From Sinohyriopsis cumingii (Eukaryota; Mollusca; Bivalvia; Unionida; Unionidae), in assembly GCA_028554795.2 (NCBI GenBank), contig CM068839.1:90864182-90928181 (forward strand): a stretch of 64,000 nucleotides of DNA, in the 5' to 3' direction. Made by a program: the position numbers and the translations under genes. Numbering within the stretch: position 1 is the stretch's first letter; each line of letters starts with the position of its first letter. Below the pieces are notes generated by a model. It had not been told where the DNA came from and did no database searches. It saw nothing but the letters and a program-made list of their open reading frames with translations. This document shows positions 32,576-41,695 of this stretch, one piece after another.

Positions 32576-33676
32576 ATGGAAAAAGTCTTAGTCAGCATTT
32601 ACTACGATCCATCCCATCCTGCAGGTTACGCAGGAGTTCAAAAATTGTATCGTGCTGCCAAAACTCGACTGAAAAGTCTCCTTTACCTCAAGTGCAACGA
32701 TGGTTACAAGAACAAGCTACTTACACTTTACACAAACCCATTCGACGCAAGTTTTCCAGAAGTTGCACCCGAGTGGAAGACATCGATCATCAATGGCAAG
32801 CCGACTTAGCCGATGTCTCTCATTTGGCCAGCTACAATCATGGCTACAAATATTTGTTTTGTGTCATTGACGTCTTTTCCAAATTTGCCTGGGTCGTGTC
32901 CTTGACTTCCAAATCGAGCAGCGAGTTAGTGCGAACCCTGCAACGGGTGTTGAAACAAAGCGGTCGTCACCCTCTTCGATGGCAAACGGACAAAGGTACC
33001 GAATTTCTGAACCAAACTTTCCAAAAAGAATTAAAGAAACGTGACATTCATTTTTTTACCACCGAGAATCCTGAAACCAAAACCAGCATCATGGAACGTT
33101 TTCAACGCACGTTGAAAGAACGCATGTGGAAATATTTTACGCATCACCACACTCTGAAGTACATCGACATCTTACCGCACCTGGTGCAAGCGTACAACCA
33201 ATCTTACCATCGAAGGATTGGACGTGCCCCGCAAGAGGTGACCCCCGACAACGAAGTGCTAGTGTTTGAGCGCCTGTTTGGTACGTCCCCGACGAGGGCT
33301 GTCCCCAAGAAAAGTGGTGTGTTGGCCGTTGGAGATTGGGTGTGCATTGGCAAAACCAAGCGCACTTTCGACCAAGGATACTTACCTAACTGGACCACCG
33401 AATTGTTTCGTGTCACTGAACGAGTGCATGGTCGTGATCCTGCCGTCTATAAATTGGAAGACATGAACGGAGAAAGGAACGTTTTATTTGCCCGAGTTAC
33501 AACGTGTCACCAAAAAAGAAGACGACGTGTACGACATCGAAAGCATTCTCGAACGCAGAACCCGTAAAGTGGGCAAACGACGTGTCAAAGAAGTCAAAGT
33601 ACGTTGGAAAGGATATCCACCCAGTTTTGATTCTTGGATCGACGCTTCGCAAGTCATCGACTATACAAATAAGTGA
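32576..33676 (+). pseudogene. Integrase with chromodomain of A (two shifts)
   Basis: Starts MEKVLVSIYYDPSHPAGYAG. A 1-base loss near 32680 and a loss of about 8 bases near 33475 separate the three parts. The catalytic Asp (WQADLADVS), Asp (WQTDKGTEF) and Glu (MERFQRTLKE) are all present in the middle part. The chromodomain (YDIESILERRTRK, VRWKGYPPSFDSW) is in the last part. It is homologous to the intact B integrase. Confidence 0.92.
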
Positions 33677-33681
33677 CCATC

Positions 33682-34092
33682 ATGCCCTTTCACACAGACG
33701 GAGCTACGGTGACCACTCCTTCACCCAGTTCTTCTCTGCAAGATTTACAAAAACAACCCTTGTGGGTGTGGTGTGGAGAACGTGTGCCTAAAACGCAAAT
33801 CGTCTTTTTCTGCCAAATCTTCGTGGTGTATTGTGTCATCGGGGCAGCCATTGCCAATTTGAGTTTGCAACAAGGAAACAAACAATTGTGGACCATTTTA
33901 TTGAGCAGTTGCATCAGTTACCTGCTTCCTAATCCCTCCCTGAAAATCACCTCGAACGGGAACAACGTGAACCTTGTGTCCAGTGCCAGCGCCACTCACC
34001 ACTCCAATAACAACAACAACCCCATTTTAGGCGGAGACACGCCTCTGACGTCTAGTAACCCCTCGGACAGCCACAGAACTCTGGAATTATGA
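33682..34092 (+). CDS. Two-helix membrane protein (A)
   Basis: 136 residues. Two hydrophobic segments, IVFFCQIFVVYCVIGAAIANL (about 46-66) and LWTILLSSCISYLLP (about 77-91), are separated by a short loop (SLQQGNKQ). The N-terminus is Ser/Thr-rich and the C-terminus Asn/Ser-rich. A protein of this type precedes capsid genes in many animal Polintons; its role in the particle or membrane is unknown. The stop overlaps the penton start (ATGA). Confidence 0.8.
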   Translation: MPFHTDGATVTTPSPSSSLQDLQKQPLWVWCGERVPKTQIVFFCQIFVVYCVIGAAIANLSLQQGNKQLWTILLSSCISYLLPNPSLKITSNGNNVNLVSSASATHHSNNNNNPILGGDTPLTSSNPSDSHRTLEL

Positions 34093-35025
34093 GTCACCAA
34101 AACGAATTTTACTTAACCTTACCTAGTGACAGTTCCATGGAGGTGTTTCCCAACAACACGTTGTGCTGTTACACGACCAAATTACCTCAGGCCATCCCAT
34201 TAGATCACGAAGCCCATTGGGAAGTGGCTTTGGTAGAAATGATTCACCCGACCCAAGTCCTCAATATCCTTCCCGGTCAAAATATTTTTGAGGTGGAAGT
34301 TTATGACGAAAAAATGCCACAGTACTTGGATTTCCATGGGAAAAATCTCATGAAAAAACCCAGCGCCAAAAAGATCACAAGTGGACCGCCTATGTCTTGA
34401 TCATTCCCGCAGGCTATTATTTCAGTGGTCAACATTTGGTCAGCACCATAGCTTCCAGGTTTATTGCTGCGTTTGGGAAAGCTTTGGAGATTGCCAGAAA
34501 AAGTGTCACCCTGGAGTACCACAAAGTAGCTCGTCGCCTCCTGGTGAAATTTCCTGAAAGTAAATCGTGGGTTTCATATTTTGTTATGAATTGTTTGCCA
34601 TGTTGGGCTGGGGCATGGAACTGAGGAAGAAAGTAGAACAACAAAAAGTCGAATCAGCAGTTATTTACGACAACGATTCTTTTGCCAAGTTTGTTCGTGC
34701 CCCGGTAGAAATGAACCAAGGACTGAATTTGATTTTTGTGTACTCCGATGTGGTGGAGTATAACGTGGTGGGACACACCTCCGTACCGTTACTGCGTGTC
34801 ATTCCTTTCAAAGTGGATTCTTCCACGTTCGCTGACGAGGAAGGTGGAAACACTTATCACGTCCACCACGAATTCGTATATCCTCACTATTTGCCGGTCA
34901 GCAAGTCGTATTTGTACACGGTCAACATTGCTATAAAAGGAGATCTGGGACAAAATATTCCATTCACCAAAGGAAAAGTCACGGTGAAACTCCATTTTCG
35001 AAAAGGGTTCTCTCACGATTCGTAA
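34089..35025 (+). pseudogene. Penton-like minor capsid protein of A (two shifts)
   Basis: The intact N-terminus reads FYLTLPSDSSMEVFPNNTL and WEVALVEMIHP. Shifts near 34385 and 34570 break the middle. The C-terminal half is open through YNVVGHTSVPLLRVIPF, EGGNTYHVH and VTVKLHFRK. It is homologous to the single jelly-roll penton of Polintons, which occupies capsid vertices. Confidence 0.88.
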
Positions 35026-35028
35026 GTC

Positions 35029-35448
35029 ATGTATCCAGTGTACCGAGGGGTTGCTCGACAGCGAGGACACGGTTTAGGAGATATGTTAAAATCAGCCTTT
35101 CGTTCGGTGGCTCCCGTGTTGAAACCGATGGTGACACGCTGACTGCAGGCCTTGAAAGATGAGACATTGACACACGGCAAAGAATTTCTCCAAAATGTCA
35201 TCATCGACAAACAAAACCCCAAAGTAGCTTTATTGAGGGCAGGCAAAAATGTCTTGCTACAAACAGGTAAAGACCTTTTGAGTCGACGAGAAACACCTAT
35301 AAATGCCCTGCACGCTACCGAGTCAAGCATTCAGCAAGGACAAGGTAGAAAGAGACGACGAAGAAAACACCCTTTCACCGGACTTCACACTTCTAGAAGG
35401 ACAAAGAAAAGAAGAACCGTTCGAGACTTAGACGTTTTCGATTATTGA
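35029..35448 (+). pseudogene. pVI/pX-like minor virion protein of A (one stop)
   Basis: Same frame from MYPVYRGVARQRGHGLGDML to TVRDLDVFDY (139 codons), with TGA at about 35140 in place of a Gly codon. An amphipathic N-terminus with GHGLG and a Lys/Arg-rich C-terminus (GRKRRRRKHP) resemble the adenovirus pVI/pX class in layout; homology is inferred from position and composition. Confidence 0.7.
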
Positions 35449-35462
35449 GACACAGAGAAAAA

Positions 35463-36770
35463 ATGATGCACCGAGAGTCTTGCGTTTGTTCCAAGTCGGA
35501 ACTGGATCTGTTTGCCATGCCCCCGACAATGATAACGATGCAAGAATCTCAGTGGGTGGAATTTCACCCCGTCTCCTCTTTGACAGCCTCAGCCCCCATC
35601 GAGTTTGAAATCAAAGGACAGCCCGAAGATTACATCGATCTGAATAGCAGTTACTTGTACCTGAAAGTCAAAGTTGTCGATGAGGATAATACGCCCCTAG
35701 AAGGTGATGAGGTAATAGCTCCCGTCAATAATTTCATGCATTCCTTGTTCAGTGGAGTGGACTTGTACTTGAATAACAAAATAGTCAGTATCAGCATGGA
35801 TACTTACCCTTATCGAGCGTACCTGGAAAATCTCTTGACGTACGGAATAGATGCCAAGAACACTCATCTCAATGCCTGTGTGGTATGGGAAGCTGACGAT
35901 GCAAACCAGTTTGAAGAATTCGAAATTAATACAACCAAAGAACACAATGCGGGATTTGTAGAACGAAGAGACAGAATCAAAAGTGGAGATAGTTTAGAAC
36001 TGATGGATCGTTTGCATTTGGACATGTGGTTACAAGAAAAGTGTTTGCTGAACGGGGTGAATATCCGCCTGAGACTGAATCGTAGTAGTGCCACTTTCCA
36101 TTTGATAGGTACTAGTGCTTGCAAAACTGTCATCGAGGAAGCCAGGCTCTCTGTACGACGCGTGGAAGTGTTACCTAAAGTGGGTAACGACATCAGTAAC
36201 ACTTTGAGCAGAACGACAGCCAAGTATCCCATACGACGCGTGGAAATGAAAATCTTCACCATTCCTACGGGGCTGCGATACATGATCGAAGATCATCTTT
36301 TCCAAGGACAGTTACCCAAACATTTGATCGTTGGTATCGTCGAGAATGCAGCCTTCAACGGAGCTATCACTAAAAATCCTTTCCACTTTAAACACTTTGG
36401 CGTGTCCAAGATCGAAGTCAGTCGCCATGGCAAGACCTTGTGTACCCGACCTTTCGAACCTGACTTTGACAAGAAGAATTACTTGAGATCGTACTTGTCC
36501 CTGTACGAAGCCACCGGTCAGTTAGGAACCAACACCAGTCACGGCATTACGTACGACGATTACGCAGTAGGCTATGCTTTGTGGGCTTTTGATTTCACTC
36601 CAGACCAAGGCAGCGACAAGGGACATTTCCACCCTATAAAATCCGGCCAGATTCGTGTGGAAATTCAGTTTACTACAAATCTAACAGAGACGGTGAACGT
36701 CCTCCTGTATGCAGAATTTGATAATACCATAGAAATCAACAGTTTGAGAGAAGTCATTCTAGACTTTTAG
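35463..36770 (+). CDS. Major capsid protein, double jelly-roll (A)
   Basis: 435 residues, intact. A conserved N-terminus (CSKSELDLFAMPPTMITMQ) is followed by IEFEIKGQPEDYIDLNSSYL, FMHSLFSGVDLYLNN, YPYRAYLENLLTYG, VEVLPKVGNDISNTLSRTTA, YLRSYLSLYEATGQLGTNT and GQIRVEIQF...INSLREVILDF. These are signatures of the hexon-like capsid protein of Polintons/adintoviruses. This is the only unbroken major capsid frame in the window. It follows the pVI-like gene by 14 bases. Confidence 0.93.
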   Translation: MMHRESCVCSKSELDLFAMPPTMITMQESQWVEFHPVSSLTASAPIEFEIKGQPEDYIDLNSSYLYLKVKVVDEDNTPLEGDEVIAPVNNFMHSLFSGVDLYLNNKIVSISMDTYPYRAYLENLLTYGIDAKNTHLNACVVWEADDANQFEEFEINTTKEHNAGFVERRDRIKSGDSLELMDRLHLDMWLQEKCLLNGVNIRLRLNRSSATFHLIGTSACKTVIEEARLSVRRVEVLPKVGNDISNTLSRTTAKYPIRRVEMKIFTIPTGLRYMIEDHLFQGQLPKHLIVGIVENAAFNGAITKNPFHFKHFGVSKIEVSRHGKTLCTRPFEPDFDKKNYLRSYLSLYEATGQLGTNTSHGITYDDYAVGYALWAFDFTPDQGSDKGHFHPIKSGQIRVEIQFTTNLTETVNVLLYAEFDNTIEINSLREVILDF

Positions 36771-36775
36771 AAGCC

Positions 36776-37239
36776 ATGGAAGACTGTTATCCCTCTTTAC
36801 CTACTGGAGAAACTTTGGACATGAAATGTGAGGAGACCATAGAAGAATCCCAAGACAAAGACGAAGAAGTTGTCATGATGAAGTCGAGATGTCCAGAACA
36901 AGAAGCCCATTTAGTTTCCTGTTTTGCCAAAAAATTACGGAATTGATCAAGAAAAATTGCTATGGATGTCAAAACGATCATCCCAGTCAAATTCAACACG
37001 ATAAATGCCTAATGCTGAGTCAAGAAGAAAAATTGGACGAGTATCTGGACGAAGCTTGGAGTCTCATCTCGGAAGAAGTCGTGTTGCACCAGTGGTATAA
37101 AGACTTGCGTGAACATTCTTGTCCACCATTAACCACTCAAGAGATCCATCGTATTGAAGCTCTCCTGAATCAGAGTGGGGAGACGAAGGGAAGAAACGGT
37201 TGTTTGTCAGACATTTTCAAGCAAAAAGTCAGGATCTAA
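36776..37239 (+). pseudogene. Polinton Cys/His protein of A (deletion)
   Basis: MEDCYPSLPTGETL in frame for about 55 codons, then a deletion of about 13 bases near 36930 shifts the frame. The rest is open through CYGCQNDHPSQIQHDKCLM and EHSCPPLTTQEIHRIEALL. B keeps the full frame. Confidence 0.75.
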
Positions 37240-37293
37240 TTCATGACTTATTATTACCTGTGAAGAAGAAGAAGAAAAAAAACCACACAAAAC

Positions 37294-37854
37294 ATGGATC
37301 CCTTTGAACTTTATTACCTTTTGAACCACAGTTCGTACACTGCTTCTTGGAATCCTGTCGTCTGTGCTAAAGATGAACTCCCTCATCGCAAACCTCAAGG
37401 CCATCAAGCTTATGTGATCAACACGGACAACAGTCATCTCCCAGGAACCCACTGGGTAGCCGTCTACTTTCCTCAAGAAGGATGTGTGGAATATTTCGAT
37501 TCGTATGGATTGCCTCCTTTGGAAGACGATATCATTAGCTTTATGAGAAGAAATGCTCATATCACCCGATTCAATAATGTGAAATTACAAGGCACAGATT
37601 CCTTGATGTGTGGACAATATTGCGTGTATTTTCTGCATCATCGCAGTCAAGGCTATTCCTTTGAAGATTTAGTGAATCAGTTTGATCCTCGTTCTTCTTC
37701 TAGAAACGATGTGAAAGTAGACCGATGGTTTTTTGACCATTATGCTTATATTTTGTCTCTAGCTAGGAAACGTAGTGTCCATCAATGGCCTAATGACTTC
37801 CAACAGTGGAAATCACAATTTCATTTACGACGTTGTCAGCCCTGTCCAAAATAA
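37294..37854 (+). CDS. Adenain-type cysteine protease (A)
   Basis: 186 residues, intact. Catalytic segments in order: GTHWVAVYFP with the His at about residue 51, VEYFDSYGLPP with the acidic partner, and CGQYCVYFLHH with the nucleophile Cys at about 111 (second Cys). The family processes capsid and core precursors in adenoviruses and is a Polinton hallmark. The C-terminus ends in a Cys-containing RRCQPCPK. B has lost the His segment. Confidence 0.93.
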   Translation: MDPFELYYLLNHSSYTASWNPVVCAKDELPHRKPQGHQAYVINTDNSHLPGTHWVAVYFPQEGCVEYFDSYGLPPLEDDIISFMRRNAHITRFNNVKLQGTDSLMCGQYCVYFLHHRSQGYSFEDLVNQFDPRSSSRNDVKVDRWFFDHYAYILSLARKRSVHQWPNDFQQWKSQFHLRRCQPCPK

Positions 37855-38187
37855 TGTGTTAATTGAAAAATAATGTTTGGTATTTGAAAAAATGTTTGAT
37901 GTTATATTGTTGGATTATTGTTAAAAATGTTAGAGTTGTTTGTTAGTGTTAAGTGATTTTGAATAAACAATGTTGTGTTTTGAAAAAAAAATTACTTTGT
38001 CTTTTGTTTGGCTATAGGAATCTTGATTCATGCTCTTTGATTTCTTACTATCTCTCTCATGACACTCATTGAACGTTCCGGCTCGAAAACCGTGTAGGGA
38101 TGTTTTCCTTCACGTCCGCGCTTTGACTTTAAAAAACGGGGTAGTTTCCAGTCTAACCATTCATTGTCGACTCATCCTCCTACGAAG
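37855..38187. promoter_or_regulatory. End of capsid unit and first accessory promoter (A)
   Basis: Poly(A) signal GAATAAACA at about 37969, then an accessory promoter box (GGGATGTTTTCC...CACGTCCGCGC, 38097-38121) followed by the TATA-like GACTTTAAAAAAC. B has the same order at 56766-57092. Confidence 0.75.
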
Positions 38188-38559
38188 ATGTGCTCCAAAC
38201 TAGCTAAGCTAAACGAAGCCTACATGAATTTGCATAGGGTCAGACACAGTCTGATACCGAAGGCTGAAGAGATAGAGAATGTGAGAATGTTAAAAGTCAC
38301 TGAAGACCTGATAAAAGAGCTCTTCAGAGAAGAAATGAACAGGGAGAAAGAAGAATGGACAGAGAAGTACAGACTTCAGAAACAACAGCAACAACAAAAA
38401 CAACAACAGCAGCACAGCAGCAGCAACCTGACAGAGGCTTTGTCGATTGTCGTATCGACACCAAAGAGTTCTTCTTCTCTTTCCGAAGAAGCAGACCTAT
38501 CGTCAGAAAGTCTATCCTCAGAGGACGTCGCATTCTTAGAAACTAAAAGATGGCCCTAG
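38188..38559 (+). CDS. Gln-rich right-end accessory protein (A)
   Basis: 123 residues starting MCSKLAKLNEAYMNLHRVRH, continuing to EEIENVRMLKVTEDLIKELF, then a Gln tract and a Ser/Glu-rich end (KSSSSLSEEADLSSESLSSED). In B the Gln tract length puts the tail in a different frame. The N-terminal helix is conserved, including in W. Function unknown. A histone-type stem-loop follows 27 bases after the stop. Confidence 0.6.
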   Translation: MCSKLAKLNEAYMNLHRVRHSLIPKAEEIENVRMLKVTEDLIKELFREEMNREKEEWTEKYRLQKQQQQQKQQQQHSSSNLTEALSIVVSTPKSSSSLSEEADLSSESLSSEDVAFLETKRWP

Positions 38560-38581
38560 CTTCAACTTGACGCAAGCAAAA

Positions 38582-38626
38582 AAACAGCCCTTTTCAGGGC
38601 TACCCCAATCTCTAGAAAAGAAATAA
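38582..38626 (+). terminator. Histone-type 3' stem-loop (A)
   Basis: AGCCCTTTTCAGGGCT (38586-38601), then ACCCCA, then TCTCTAGAAAAGAAAT. The outer pair is A-T, compensating on both sides relative to the G-C copies. Confidence 0.9.
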
Positions 38627-38705
38627 CAATCGATTTGCCGATGTGTGTATGTAGAGTAGTGTGAATATAAACACTCACTCTTTTCTGGTGTGATTGTATA
38701 TGTTT

Positions 38706-38725
38706 ATGTGTGTGTGTGTGTGTGT

Positions 38726-38768
<43 letters not shown>
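38706..38768. repeat. (TG)n microsatellite
   Basis: TG tract with one TATG interruption, in the spacer after the stem-loop. A similar tract lies at 59593-59625. Confidence 0.95.
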
Positions 38769-38769
<1 letters not shown>

Positions 38770-38939
38770 TTGTAAGCGCTCACGTATGTTTATGTGGATA
38801 GTAGATTACGATCATGTTCTTTTTTTTTTTGCTGTTTGACGTACGTAAATAGTAGATTTGGGGATTGATTTGACTGCTTTGCGTTTGTGGATAGTATATT
38901 ATTGGTTTAATGAAATTTTTTAAAATTGTGATGGGTACT

Positions 38940-39058
38940 ATAAAAAAGTCAGTGAGTGTTTCTTTTAAGTCAGCGCGTTGTTTGGTAATGATCTAGGTAA
39001 TATCAATTTTGTTTTAGGGGACGTTTTCCTTCACGTCCGCGCTTTTAGTATAAATTGA
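38940..39058 (+). promoter_or_regulatory. Paired accessory promoter (A, CVCGAR gene)
   Basis: The distal half-box (TTTCTTTTAAGTCAGCGCGTTG, in part at 38960-38980) is followed by ATGATCTAGGTAATATCA. The proximal full box (GGGGACGTTTTCC...CACGTCCGCGC, 39017-39042) runs into AGTATAAATTG. The same pairing precedes the B homologue. Confidence 0.75.
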
Positions 39059-39109
39059 AAACTCATCGTCAGTTGGGTTACCCATCGTCGACCTGTTAAC
39101 AGCAAGACA

Positions 39110-39418
39110 AAGAATACAAGGATTGTGAAACTGCTAGAACTCCAGATGCACCTGGAATATGCCAGGCGCATAGTAAATGAACTGGGTGCGGAGGCCATAG
39201 TAGAAGAGGAAAGAATAAAGAAGGAAGAGGAGGAGAGCAGACAGAGGGAAGACGAGGAAAAGAAAATAGGAGAGAGGATGGCTTACAAGTTACCAGAGAC
39301 AGAGGATTGGGGTGCTGAAGCCAATCATCCTCCCTCTGCGCTCCCAAGAAAAATAGTAAAAGGAGACTGGGGAAGAAGATGTGTGTGTGGTGCTAGGCTT
39401 GGAAGGTGCCATCATTAA
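39110..39418 (+). pseudogene. CVCGAR accessory gene of A (start codon lost)
   Basis: The frame matches the B protein at 57974-58345, but AAG stands where B has the ATG (39110). An internal ATG at 39146 remains. The helix LLELQMHLEYARRIVNEL and the end RCVCGARLGRCHH are conserved, and the charged centre is shorter. Its histone-type stem-loop is now at 59494, on the far side of the B insertion. Confidence 0.65.
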
Positions 39419-39428
39419 CAAGGTGTCA

Positions 39429-39434
39429 CTGGAG
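39429..39434. repeat. Target duplication of B, left copy
   Basis: CTGGAG, identical to 59476-59481. Confidence 0.95.
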
Positions 39435-39741
39435 AGTAGTAAGAGGGGTAGGATTAGCCTCAATGGAAATTAGCATTACAAACACCCTTGGGTCCGATTA
39501 GCCTCAAGGGAAATTTAACATGGAGAAAAATCGTGGGTCGGATTAGCCTCAAGGGAAATTAACATGGAGAAAATTGTGGGTCAGATTAGCCTCAAGGGAA
39601 ATTTAACATGAAGAAAAATCTTGGGTCTGATTAGCGTCAAGGGAAATTAACATGGGATTTTTTTTTTTTTAAAAAAAGGGGTAGGCAATGGAAAGGCTAT
39701 CTCTTTTCGAGAAATATGGCTGGCCCTGAAAAGGGCCTTTG
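39435..39741. repeat. Left terminal inverted repeat of B
   Basis: Inverse of 59169-59475. Contains about four to five subterminal units (GATTAGCCTCAAGGGAAATT, then TAACATGG) and ends inside the histone-type stem-loop and its downstream element. Confidence 0.95.
39697..39740 (-). terminator. Histone-type 3' stem-loop, left end of B
   Basis: Minus strand AAA, GGCCCTTTTCAGGGCC (39737-39722), AGCCA, then TTTCTCGAAAAGAGATA. It serves the small minus gene and lies inside the terminal repeat. Confidence 0.92.
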
Positions 39742-39759
39742 GTTTATGTTAATATGCCC

Positions 39760-39990
39760 TTAACATAAAGGGCATTTGCGACATCTTCTTCTCCTCAAAC
39801 TTCGTCTTACAGCAGGGCCATACATCAGAGTCCTCTTGAGGCAACCTTGTCTCTCTATATAGACTCTTCTTATCCACAGGCTGCTGCTGGTCCTGTGGAC
39901 AACGGTCCACTTGGATCGGACATACATGAGCATGTCCGTCCTGAACATCATTGTTGACACAAGGGTTGAAGATTCAACGTCGGTCTACAT
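39760..39990 (-). pseudogene. Left-end small basic protein of B (stop at codon 2)
   Basis: Aligned start ATG at 39990 is followed directly by TAG where A and D have TGG. The rest is open and nearly identical to D (MFRTDMLMYVRSKWTVVHRT... CPLC). Initiation at the next ATG (39960) would give 66 residues. Confidence 0.75.
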
Positions 39991-40209
39991 GTTGAGGCTC
40001 CGAGAATAGGTGAATCAATGCAGTGAACTGCGCTTATTTATAGGGACAGAAAGGATTGAAACGGATTGAGTTCATTCACCAATCCGAACACGCGTTACAG
40101 ATTTCAGTCAGCCCGCATCCAATCCGAAGAGAGCAGTCTGTGACGTCACGTAGTCAATATAGATTCGCTAGCGCTTGTGTGCAGTCAATCTATGCGACAG
40201 TGATTCAAC
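39991..40209. promoter_or_regulatory. Divergent left-end promoter of B
   Basis: CTATAAATAAG on the minus strand at about 40042-40032 for the small gene; CCAATCC at 40079 and 40119; CRE-like TGACGTCA at 40141-40148; TCAATATAG at about 40154 for the plus gene. Confidence 0.75.
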
Positions 40210-40782
40210 ATGACGGAAACTCAGAAAACGATCCAATGGGGTGCACCAGCAGGGGAGACCGCCCAAGGGAACCCGGACTTACTTTCAGAAGAGGTGAATT
40301 GGGATTTTGTGGATTTTCTCTCCTCGCAAGAATTTGTTCCGGAACCTGTGTTACCTTCTTCATTACCGCAAGTGGAGAATTTTAGACAGAGACAGAAAGA
40401 AGAATTGGAGAAATTTATACAACGACAAAAGGAAGCCGAACAAGTTTTTCTCCTACAGCAACAGCAGCAAGAAGAAGAGGTAAGAAAAAAACAACAGCAG
40501 CAACAGCAAGAAGAAGTTGCAGCAAAGAAACAAGAGGGTGAAAATCAAACGGTCACGGTACTGTTGGACATTTTAGCGGAGTTAAGAAGTCTGAAACAAA
40601 TGTATCAGACTTCTTTATCACGACCGAAGAGAATACGACCTTCCCGAGCTAAACACGTCAACCCTGTGACTAAGCCTACCGTACCACCCTTAGTGATTTC
40701 AACCCAATCATCAACATTACGCAGTTCAGAAGTAGGCCTTGGCCGTGGCAAAGGCATAAGGCAGTTAAAGTTGATTGGTTAA
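40210..40782 (+). CDS. Gln-rich coiled-coil protein (B)
   Basis: 190 residues. N-terminus MTETQKTIQWGAPAGETAQG, an acidic LLSEEVNWDFVDFLSSQEF segment, a Gln/Glu/Lys-rich coiled coil (about 62-115), a conserved helix LLDILAELRSLKQMYQTSLS, a basic RPKRIRPSRAKH and the end GRGKGIRQLKLIG. No family recognised. D encodes a near-identical 188-residue protein, and A and W hold broken copies. It is the first rightward gene of the element and ends in a histone-type stem-loop, so it may act early or in S phase (inference). Confidence 0.75.
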   Translation: MTETQKTIQWGAPAGETAQGNPDLLSEEVNWDFVDFLSSQEFVPEPVLPSSLPQVENFRQRQKEELEKFIQRQKEAEQVFLLQQQQQEEEVRKKQQQQQQEEVAAKKQEGENQTVTVLLDILAELRSLKQMYQTSLSRPKRIRPSRAKHVNPVTKPTVPPLVISTQSSTLRSSEVGLGRGKGIRQLKLIG

Positions 40783-40802
40783 ACTCACCCCTGCACCAAA
40801 TA

Positions 40803-40850
40803 AAAAAAGGTCCTTTTCAGGGCCAGCCACATTTCTCGAAAAGGTATACA
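40803..40850 (+). terminator. Histone-type 3' stem-loop (B, Gln-rich gene)
   Basis: AAA, GGTCCTTTTCAGGGCC (40809-40824; one G-T wobble), AGCCA, then TTTCTCGAAAAGGTATA. Slightly worn compared with A and D. Confidence 0.88.
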
Positions 40851-41045
40851 ATTTCAAATTGCCAATAACTCAAAAAAAATATTCAACAGCCCATTTTACC
40901 CTTATAGTACGTGTCTGTGTATGAGTGCGTGAGTGTATGTTCTTATTTTAAAATCATAACTCAAAGACACTTACCTTTTTATACCTAATTTATTCTTTTC
41001 TCCATTGTTACAATCCAATTCACAATTCATAACACAACACTTTAA

Positions 41046-41561
41046 TTAAAAGTTCATTGACTTCTTCTTTTCTCCTTCTTTAGTTTCTCTGTTTTTCAAT
41101 TTCTTCACCGTCATTCCCTCTTCTTTCTTTTCATTTTCTTCCCTTCTTCTTTTCTTCTCGTGTTTCTTTGCCTCATTTAAATAGAATTGTCTTTTTTCTT
41201 CCTCTTCTTCCTCTGAAGAATCCCTCTCTTCCTTTGAAGAATCCTTCTCTTCTTCTGAAGAATTCCTCTTTTCTTCTGACTCCTCTTGTTTCTTTTTTGG
41301 GCAATCTGGAGACCAATGTCCTTTTTCTTTACAATGATAACAGGTATCTTGACTTTTGTCTTTTTTATCCCCTGTTTTTTTTCTTTTTTGACGGTCAGGA
41401 CATTCTGAAGACCAATGCCCTTTCTTCTGACAGATATAGCAAGTATCCTGACTTTTATCTCGAAAGGAAGGAGAGTAGTCCGTAGGCTGGTCTGAAGAGA
41501 ATTTTCTAATGACCCCTCGCAAAGCTCTGGCGAAACGTTCGATTTGGTTAGTCTCTTCCAT
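41046..41561 (-). CDS. Zinc-knuckle protein (B)
   Basis: 171 residues from MEETNQIERFARALRGVIRK; this ATG is chosen because the TATA box (GTATATAAAAG) lies upstream at about 41622-41612, too close for the longer reading. Two complete CCHC knuckles: CYICQKKGHWSSEC and CYHCKEKGHWSPDC. A mixed-charge tail (SSEEEKDSSKEERDSSEEE, KKHEKKRRREENEKKEE) follows. Probably a nucleic-acid binding protein co-expressed with the polymerase. Poly(A) signal on the minus strand at 40994-40989. Confidence 0.85.
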   Translation of the reverse strand: MEETNQIERFARALRGVIRKFSSDQPTDYSPSFRDKSQDTCYICQKKGHWSSECPDRQKRKKTGDKKDKSQDTCYHCKEKGHWSPDCPKKKQEESEEKRNSSEEEKDSSKEERDSSEEEEEEKRQFYLNEAKKHEKKRRREENEKKEEGMTVKKLKNRETKEGEKKKSMNF

Positions 41562-41695
41562 CGTTGTGCTCGGCTTGAGAGTGCAATGAACAGTGAAAGA
41601 ACAAGACACACACCCTTTTATATACGCTAGTCTGCCATGACTATAAATTAGTCTATGGTGTTTGAACTTGAGTCATTTGACGTTTTTCACTCAAG
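41562..41695. promoter_or_regulatory. Two-way promoter, zinc-knuckle/polymerase (B)
   Basis: 134 bases. Minus TATA GTATATAAAAG and plus TATA GACTATAAATTA (from about 41639). An AP-1-like TGAGTCA lies at about 41669. Confidence 0.75.

Noticed and set aside
38562-38783. His-Thr repeat ORF (also at 59437-59646)
   Set aside because: Arises from the (TG)n microsatellite on the opposite strand.
41046-41611. Zinc-knuckle protein as a retroviral gag
   Set aside because: No capsid or matrix-like region, and it is conserved next to the Polinton polymerase in four elements; knuckles alone do not indicate gag.
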